From the NCBI GenBank assembly GCA_946811695.1, contig OX328123.1:123041429-123105428 (forward strand): 64,000 bases of DNA, given 5' to 3'. The stretch's first letter is position 1; each line of letters starts with the position of its first letter. Source of the DNA: Gonocerus acuteangulatus. Lineage: Eukaryota > Arthropoda > Insecta > Hemiptera > Coreidae. Shown piece after piece: positions 54,425 to 64,000 of this stretch. The translations under genes and the position numbers were made by a program. The notes under the pieces are model-generated. The model saw only the letters and a program-made list of their open reading frames with translations, was not told the DNA's origin and made no database searches.

Positions 54425-56500
54425 TTTTAAAAAAGTCCAACTCGCAGGAACTGCATCATCTTAGCGCGGTTCCGTTCATATCCCTTTTGTCATTTGAAAA
54501 GCTTAGAATAGAAACAGATAATATTTGGTTCGGCCTTTGTTCAAAGGGCTTTATGACTTTACCTGGTCGGGTCCGCCAGACCCAGAATCCTCTTCAAGAG
54601 ATACCTATTTAGTACGTTTCAATGCATTGAAAAATATCAAAATTTTTCACAGTTTCTTGTGTTCGTCTACTATAGTAATAATTCTACAAATAAAATCAAT
54701 TATAAAATAAAATAAAAAACCAACAGAATAAAGTCAATTGAAAATATTCAAAAGACGTCATCGAATCTCTTTCTCTAACAATGCATTGTTTTTCTTATTT
54801 TACTTAATCTATTTTATTGTCAAATACATTATCCAACTTTAAGCAATTAAAAAATAACAAGGAATAAAAACAGACAAAAAGAACCGTTCGAATAAAATAA
54901 ATCAATTACTTCAAAGTTTACACACAAAACAAGCACAAAGCTTCAAAGTTTGCACTTATTTCTCCGACTGACATCGCTTATTCAAAACTTTATTCAGAAT
55001 TTTTTTTTGTAGACCATTTAGTAAGCTTTGGAATGGTAACCTTTCGCTTCCCAAGATTTTCAACCGTCTTCGAGATATTAATGAAAGTATACGAAGTGCC
55101 CAAAACTTTTCATTATTTTTAGCAACAGAAAATGGGTCTCATTTTACCTATCCTGTTTTACACACAAATACATTTTCGTAACATAAAAAATTACAAAAAT
55201 AAATAGCAATAAAAAACTAAGGGAAAGAGACAAAAATTACAAAAAGAACGACAAAAAACCGTCCATAAGAGCTAAACAGACGTATTTGAAGTTTTAAGCA
55301 CTTATTTCTTCGATCGAGATCACCTAATCAAAAATTGTTTCAGAATCATTTTTGTAGAGAATTTAGAAAGCTTTCAAATAGTTTCTATCCACTTATCATA
55401 ATTTCCCAACCGCGTTCGATATATTAATGAAAGTAAACGAAGTTCCCAAAACTTTTCATGTCTGTTCATAAAATATTTTATTCTAACCCTTCCTTAACTC
55501 CAAACGTAACCAAAAGTTTAACATGTTAGTTTTGATGAAATTCAAACATGCAAAAAATGTTTTAACTGAATCCCATGATTGTAAGTACCAAAACCAAACT
55601 AGGCTTTGTATTTGTGTCGACAGATACCTGGGGTATATTTACAACTCTTGAGGATTAACTCGTTGCAGGTACATTTTTTATGGACCTACAGGCAGTGAAC
55701 GGACGCTCTATTCCCTCATAGTATCTAACTGTGTGAAGTTGAATATTGTTTCTAATTATACGCGTCCTGTTTTATTGACAAATAAATTTGACTACTATAA
55801 GCAATTACAAACACTAAGGAACATGCCAAAGAACTCGGACTAGGAGCCTCGACAGTTTCAAGTCATTTGAAGGAAATCGGCAAATCCAAAACTGACATTT
55901 CATACGGTACAGCCTGATATATTTCCAGCAATGAATTGTTTTTCTTATTTTAATTAATCTGTTTTATTGTCAAATACATTATCCTACTATAAGAAATGAA
56001 AAAATAACAAGGAATAAAAACAAACAAGAAGAACCGTTCAAATAAACGAAATCAATTACTTCAAAGTTTAAGCACGTATTTCTCCAATTGACATCGCCTA
56101 ATCAAAAATTGTTTCAGAATCTTTTTTGTAGAACATTTAGTAAGCTTTCGCATGGTAACCCTCCGTTTGCCAATATTTCAAACAGTTTTCGAGATATTAG
56201 GGAAAGTATACGAAGTTCCCAAAAATTTTCATGTCCGTTAATAAAATATTTTATTTTAATCCTTCCTTAACTCCAAACGTAACCAAAATTTCAACATATT
56301 AGTTTTAATGAATGTAGAACACGTAGAAAATGTTTCAACTGAATCCCATGATTCTAAGTACCCAAACCAAAAACGGTATTCAAAAACTATTTTTCCAATT
56401 TTCTCGAAAACGGTTAAAGCTATCGCCTTGAAAATGGTTTCATTCGTTTTCCTAGTCCAAGAAGCATATAAAACGATTACTTACAAGCTTATGAACTCAA
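54425..56500 (-). repeat. Family C, terminus plus long second-subfamily copy, inverted
   Basis: It begins AAAAAAGTCCAACTCGCAGG, ACTGCATCATCTTAGCGCGG. From about 54690 it carries reiterated blocks (54950-55130, 55290-55590, 56060-56420), each with ATTTAGTAAGCTTT-like wording and CTTCCTTAACTCCAAACG. It holds a mariner-like HTH fragment at 55810-55917. The order is the reverse of 33185-34830. Confidence 0.7.
55810..55917 (+). pseudogene. mariner-like transposase HTH fragment, second copy
   Basis: NTKEHAKELGLGASTVSSHL then KEIGKSKTDISYGTA and a TGA. It differs from the copy at 33660-33749 by several substitutions (Y to H, V to L, R to S, K to E) but keeps frame. Both copies lie in the same position of the same repeat, so the fragment travelled with it. 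Confidence 0.6.
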
Positions 56501-56504
56501 AAAC

Positions 56505-56865
56505 GTAAGCGTTACGATTTTTTTTGCGCGAATTTCGCCCCAAACGCCATCTTCCAGTGGGCGGATTTTGCTGGTTAACGAACTTGACCTTTCAAATTGG
56601 ACGACGTATTTTTGTACCAAATTTCATCAAAATCGGACCATTCGTCTGGGAGCTACAGAGCGAACAGACATATATATATATATATATAAATAAATATATA
56701 CATATACATATACATATATATATACAAATTTTAACCATTATCATTTTCGGTCTCTAGGGGTTCTGAAACGCAAAATTTCCTAGTCGGCACTTCCGGATTG
56801 CGTCATGAGATCAACCTTATAAGCGGGGTTCCTCCCTATGGGGGAGGGAGGAACCGCGCTAAAAC
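56505..56865 (-). repeat. Family B monomer, inverted
   Basis: TTTTTTTTGCGCGAATTTCG, CAGTGGGCGGATTTTGCTGG, a short (AT)n/(ATAC)n tract at 56671-56725, CTAGTCGGCACTTCCGGATT, GAGATCAACCTTATAAGC and the hairpin CCTCCCTATGGGGGAGGGAGG. Confidence 0.8.
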
Positions 56866-56884
56866 GCGAGAAAAGAGTTTGCTC

Positions 56885-57065
56885 CTGCTTATTCATTGTA
56901 ACGAAACCAAAATATTTAAAAATTCAAGCGTAATTTTCTCTGGGTGACGTTGTTTTATCGAAATTTGTATAATAATCGTTTTTGTAGAATATTTTTTAAG
57001 ATTCGAACTATTTATTTTTATGTGGTAGAAGGTCGAAACCCATTTACAATGGCGTGTCATTTGCT
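56885..57065 (-). repeat. Family C fragment, diverged
   Basis: AATTCAAGCGTAATTTTCTCT, GACGTTGTTTTATCGAAATT and TTTTTGTAGAATATTTTTTAAG parallel family C wording at 25725-25790. Similar decayed wording recurs at 57560-57620. Confidence 0.45.
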
Positions 57066-57099
57066 CCGCATGTTTTATGATATATCGCCTCTTTAGGAG

Positions 57100-57112
57100 A
57101 AAAAAAAAGAAG

Positions 57113-57152
<40 letters not shown>

Positions 57153-57475
57153 AGTCCTGTAACAAGCCACGAGGGCCCTGAGGGGCAGATACTATGGAGG
57201 TATCTGATTCTTGACCATACGGCACACTAGGGAGATAGTATGGTCAGTACTATGCTCCGGCCGGCTGCTTCGACTGCTAGAGTCATTAGCACCAACCAAA
57301 GTACCCATTATTAAATTATTTAAAGGCTGGGTTGGCCTAGGGACGGTCAGGGAGGCCGAATTCAACCCATGAACGAAGACACTAGAAGAAAAAATCTTTA
57401 GTGCTTGCTCGGGATTTGAACTCAGGCCTCCAGCTTATTAGTCCAGTGCTCTACCACTGAGCTAACCTCGCCCCC
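57100..57475 (-). mobile_element. tRNA-SINE (type 1) with long T tail
   Basis: The minus strand starts GGGGGCGAGGTTAGCTCAGT at 57475 and ends in about 40 T-rich bases (the A-run at 57105-57149 on +). A small internal deletion removes the phrase GGGGAAAATCAGGCGG. The flanks TTTAGGAG (57092-57099) and TTCAGGAG (57476-57483) are a possible target duplication with one change. Confidence 0.85.
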
Positions 57476-57769
57476 TTCAGGAGCAGAAAAATAATAATAA
57501 AAGCAGACAGGGCAATGTCCAGACAGACAAGATCACTCATGGCTACTGTAGATCAGCAGTTTAAAATCGATCACTTTCGAGAGGTTACCTTAAACTTACC
57601 ACGATTTTGTCATTTTGGAGAAATTAAACAACGAAATGATTATTCACTACAGGGAGGTCGGAAACGCTCTAAAATTAATAAGAATTCCAAAGCACGGTAT
57701 AAACGGGAATCCGGTGGAATTGAAATAACCATTCTATTGCTTGGCTGTTGTGTTTAACAGCAGCTATAA

Positions 57770-58155
57770 GGAACAAGAGTAACCAGCAATAAAGTGTCGC
57801 TGTGGAATAGGGTGTGCAATGTAAGGGCTTAGGTTCTGACCGCAAGCCCTTGGTCTAGCTCCAATAACAATTATAATAACATTGCCGGGTATTTGCCCAG
57901 TCTACTCCTCTACCCCTTTTTATTGGTATGACAATCCTTGGGCTTGCTGTTCTCTTCCAAGTGTATTTTGGTCAACCTTTAACCATGTTACATAGTAGTT
58001 TCGCAAAAAAGAAAGAAAATTAACCTCTTGACATACACTGACTGCTGGGAGAAGGTCATACAGCTTATGAGTTATTGTAGACTGTGACTTCTTCTTGATG
58101 TCGATTATAAAGCTGCGCATTTTATTTGTGTGTTAGGGGGGAGGTAAAATGGACA

Positions 58156-58160
<5 letters not shown>
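57770..58160. other. No gene seen
   Basis: Unique sequence between the SINE and the compound microsatellite. Short unrecognised frames only. Confidence 0.3.

Positions 58161-58241
<81 letters not shown>
58161..58241. repeat. Compound (AT)n(GT)n microsatellite
   Basis: About 34 bases of (AT)n pass into about 23 units of GT. Homologous in form to 35933-36013 on the other strand. Confidence 0.95.
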
Positions 58242-58244
<3 letters not shown>

Positions 58245-58319
58245 AAGAAAACAAAGAAGAATCGTGCAAACGGGGTAATCAAGTAGTTCTCTGTATTGTA
58301 TTGTATTGGGTAATCAAGA

Positions 58320-58765
58320 AACGCTGTATTGTAACGAAACGCGGTATACGTCGTGGGTAACTCATGAGAAAGAAGTGTTGTAAAAATGAGCTGAATCGGT
58401 CAATCGGAAAGCGGGGGTTTAATTTAATAGAAAAGCCCGCCAGACGTAGGTTCACAAAGCCGCCGCAAGGAGCGCTTTCTACCACTAGAGTGACTGTATC
58501 CTGTTCCTGCGTTAGATCAAAAAACGATAATATGAGGTTTTTTGTATTTATTACGTAGTGTAGTAGGTACCATGTGTAAACATAACTCTGGAAGCAAATT
58601 AATAATTGATCAGTTACTCATTACAAAATTAAAAGAGAACTATTCACGTTTTTATTTTATTTATGTAGGATATTTTAAGCAAATTGTTCTCGAAAGCAGT
58701 CTACACTACCCAAATTCTGAGGAAAGTGCTTAGTTATGCAGCTCCTGCGTGACGGACTTTTAATG
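58320..58765 (-). repeat. Family A repeat, end portion
   Basis: It starts in the last subunit (TAACGAAACGCGGTATACGTC), continues through GCTTTCCGATTG (inverse), the CGCTTTCTACCACTAGAGTG block and the 63-codon frame (58542-58733), and ends CAGCTCCTGCGTGACGGAC. About 97% similar by eye to 52470-52905, so recent. Confidence 0.8.
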
Positions 58766-58769
58766 AATT

Positions 58770-61189
<2,420 letters not shown>

Positions 61190-61190
<1 letters not shown>

Positions 61191-61345
61191 AACCGAATTT
61201 TTTAGGCACTTATTTCAGGATTGACGTCGTCCCATCGAACTTCACTTCCGAACCATTTTTGTAGAGAATTTCGTATGCTTTCGAATGGTGACAATCCGTT
61301 TACCACGAAATCCTAACTGTTTCCGAGGTATTTTAGAAAATATAA
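61190..61345 (-). repeat. Family C fragment
   Basis: TTGACGTCGTCCCATCGAAC, TTTTTGTAGAGAATTTCGTATG and CCGTTTACCACGAAATCC follow family C order. Confidence 0.55.
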
Positions 61346-61349
61346 CAAG

Positions 61350-62383
61350 ATTCCAACACCTGAACCTAATGATTTTGATAGTTTCAGTAGCGTTTAACTG
61401 AGTAAACTGCATAGACTTTTCAGCAGATGCTCTACACTAAACGCTACTGATTTTCATTAACGCGTACTAATTGGAGTATTATCTTCCCCGGTAAATTTAT
61501 CACTGTAATGATTACTAATTTTCCAGTATGCACTTCACTGCCATATCTTCAGTATATCGCTAATAAATAAATAATAATAAAAAAAAAATGATCCTATTTC
61601 ATCCGAATTGGGGCTTTATTGGAATATTCCATATAGAAGGGGCGCTGCCATACCGCGGTATGATTATGCAGAGGGAGCCAAGTGCCCACTTAGCATACAT
61701 GATGACCAGAAGGACAAAGAGGCCTGTGATCTCCAACTCCCTCTCTCTCAGCCTGTTTGAACCATTAGTACAAACCTAACTGACGAGTTAGAGAACTGTT
61801 CTGTGTCCAGCACCCGATCTGAAACCAATACTCCCCGGGGGTTCCTATTATTCGGGGGCCTTGTGTTAAGGCGCTCCAATAGCTCGGGGAGATTATGCTA
61901 ATTTATTTCGCAATAAAACTTGCCCTCCGGTGAGCCCCTCCCTTGTTATAATCTCAATTTACATTTAGCTACGTCACAATTCATGCTTACACTCCGATGA
62001 ATAGAGGGAGTTTAATCCATGTAAAATAAGCCTTTATAATATAACTTTGCGACGTAAATGAACTAACGTCTATTTTCAACTTGACGTTTCAACTAGAATG
62101 TACTATAAACTATCTTAAAGTAAACAATGCAGCTGAGAGATATTTCATTTTTCCTGCGTGTTTAGGAAGGATTAAGGCCACTGGTGCAAAATGAAATCTG
62201 CTTATCCTGAGCGAAATGCAAAACAATTTATAATTATTTCCACCTTTCACGCCTGCTGGCCATCCACTGCCCAATATGATAACACCATTTTACTCATTCA
62301 TATTTAACAAAAAAATATTCTACTTGATTCACCTCAGTTGCAGTAAATTTTAAAATTAAAGAAGTATTTGTGTATATGTATTT

Positions 62384-62416
<33 letters not shown>

Positions 62417-63690
62417 GATTTTGATGAAATTTGACACCTTTGTCTGATTTAAAGGATCAAGTTCATTAATCAGCCAAATCTGACTGCCAGAACATATATT
62501 AACAATATTTTTTCATGATATGATAACAATAATGTTTCTGTGATATTCGCGCGATTTTACTTCTTTGCCTTCATAGGCTTCAAATTACACCTTTTACAGT
62601 TATATTGACGTGAGAAGAAATCAAACAAAATTTTTTACACAGAATACAAATGAAGATGAGGAATAACCCTCCAGAATTCTCATATAACTTTGTTACATGA
62701 ATTCAACGTTTCGGACTGCTTTTACATCTTTAGAAATGCGTGTCTTATGAATAAATAATGTCGAATTTAAGAAGTCATAATAAAATAAAATGTTTTCTTT
62801 ACGAAATCAAGTCCATAACTAAATAGATATAAACAAAATTAATACATTCTTATTAGCTCACAGCCGTATTACAAACCCCTTATCAACATTTTAACTGTTT
62901 AAATGTGTTTTTTTAGTAAAAACTAGAATTTCGTAGCTTCATCATACGTTCTAGGTATTATGGGGAACTGTCATATTATTAAGACAAGTTAAAATGAAGA
63001 ATAAGCTTAACAATTTATCATTGTCATTCCTCGAAATGAGGGCGAAAAAAATGTTTGAAAACATTAAACACAGTTAGAAGGTCTTTTTTCTTTAAAGGAA
63101 TATCATGATGCTTACAAGGATCCTGTCTAAGTCATTAAAATATTCATGAGCGAAGTGGAGGTTAGGAAGGGAGGCAAGAAATACAATATTTGTTGACTAG
63201 GATACAAGATTCCAGCTGTCAGAGATAACTTCTGTATACTAACCTCCAACAAGGGCAAACTCCAACATTAACTAGATTACCCTCCAAGACGGCAGCCTGC
63301 AATATGGAAGTGTCCCATGTACAAGAGCAACTTTTATCCAGGCCAGCGATCCCTAATATTACCATATCTCCGTCATGTGCCTCTCAGTTCAGAGCAAATA
63401 AATGGCTGGAGTCAGGGTCTGATTTTAAGTTAATTTTACTCAGCCGAATTATAATTGCAGATGTTCTTTGATGCGGTGCAGTAGTTCCCCTTCTGTTCAA
63501 ACAATGCGTACCCCACCTTACTGCTTGTGTTGTGTCAACATTCTCTGTTTTACATACGGCTACATCACACTTCTCAAATCTTCCCACTTCCTTCTCTTCA
63601 CCCCTCCTCGTTATCATACTCTCAATTCCTACATATTACTTTTCAAATAAAAAAAAAAAGAAACAAACAAAAAAATTTTTTTTCTTTTCC
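61350..63690. other. No gene seen; degenerate hammerhead-like phrase near 62707
   Basis: AT-rich sequence with (AT)n at 62391-62416. TTCAACGTTTCGGACTGC at 62701-62718 has GAAACGUU wording on the minus strand but no helix II. At its right end a T-rich tract leads into a possible splice acceptor at 63692. Confidence 0.35.
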
Positions 63691-63692
63691 AG

Positions 63693-64000
63693 GAAAATGG
63701 AATACCTCAAGGAAGTGATCTGAATACAACTCTGTTCAAGTTTTTTTTAATGAATTCTGATCATCAGTATTTGCCTGACGACTTCTCAAAAAAAAAAATT
63801 CAACAGCAGAGCAACTTATTCTAATATTCTTACCAAATTAGAAAGGTTGATTGATAAGACTGGTTGTATTCAAACAATAGGCTGTTTTTATAAAGCAAAA
63901 GAATATTCCAGAACACCACCTTACTATTCACTAGACACGCATTCAGAATACACAAACATTAATGGTCCTAACACTGGAAGCTCAAATTCGTTAACATGAA
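63693..64000 (+). CDS. Possible exon or reverse-transcriptase scrap at window end
   Basis: A strong acceptor-like tract (T-rich, then TTTTCTTTTCCAG at 63680-63692) is followed by a frame reading ENGIPQGSDLNTTLFKFFLM. The NGIPQGS...TLF wording resembles the motif before the catalytic box of non-LTR reverse transcriptases, but the sequence after it (NSDHQYLPDDFSK) does not. The frame stops at 63822. A second frame, joined across an 11-base A-run at 63788, runs to a TGA at the window edge with LTKLERLIDKTGC and YKAKEYSRTPPYYS. Either a host exon with a homopolymer indel or a decayed element; I cannot decide. Confidence 0.25.

Overview
This is an AT-rich, repeat-dominated animal nuclear window. 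Host exons are separated by long introns, there are many (AT)n and (AC)n microsatellites, and I see no bacterial-style operons. The host gene and the mix of mobile elements (R1/I-like non-LTR elements, a piggyBac-type MITE, a mariner fossil, tRNA-derived SINEs, Penelope-like hammerhead ribozymes) suggest an invertebrate, probably an arthropod. The species cannot be fixed from the sequence alone.

The only confident host gene is the 3' end of an ASK1/MAP3K5-type kinase gene on the + strand (1339-10568). Seven exons with GT-AG junctions and compatible phases join into 318 codons plus a stop. They encode the post-kinase helical region, a coiled coil and the C-terminal SAM domain; the kinase domain lies upstream of the window. 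Its introns hold a degenerate GTGATTAC array, hammerhead-bearing inverted repeats, a 5S-derived element, two tRNA-derived SINEs and a piggyBac-type MITE. A possible further exon, or a reverse-transcriptase scrap, sits at the extreme right end (63693 onward).

From about 14 kb to 63 kb the window is essentially mobile and repetitive DNA. Two 5'-truncated non-LTR retrotransposons carry RNase H and a C-terminal Cys/His motif: one at 20628-21617 (+, one internal stop) and one at 48310-49945 (-, 11-bp target duplication, one frameshift). Other elements are a probable solo LTR (17836-18482), two TA-flanked long inverted-repeat elements (22099-23123 and 38388-39258), a hAT-type MITE with 8-bp target duplications (16198-16434), four copies of a tRNA-SINE with a T-rich tail, and two foldback elements with hammerhead ribozymes and 12-bp target duplications (4101-4460 and 16614-17250). 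Two large unclassified families (A and B) share one architecture: a terminal hairpin, a TGAGGTT-type box, a long (AT)n tract, then an internal body. They are interleaved with a third family (C), one subfamily of which carries a mariner-like helix-turn-helix fragment.

The most unusual system is the set of hammerhead-like cores placed head-to-head inside inverted repeats. Two of these units are clean insertions with target duplications of exactly 12 bp. Next are the shared architecture of families A and B, and the nested insertions that give a relative time order. Positions come from reading by eye, so repeat-family boundaries are approximate; exon junctions and target duplications were checked base by base.
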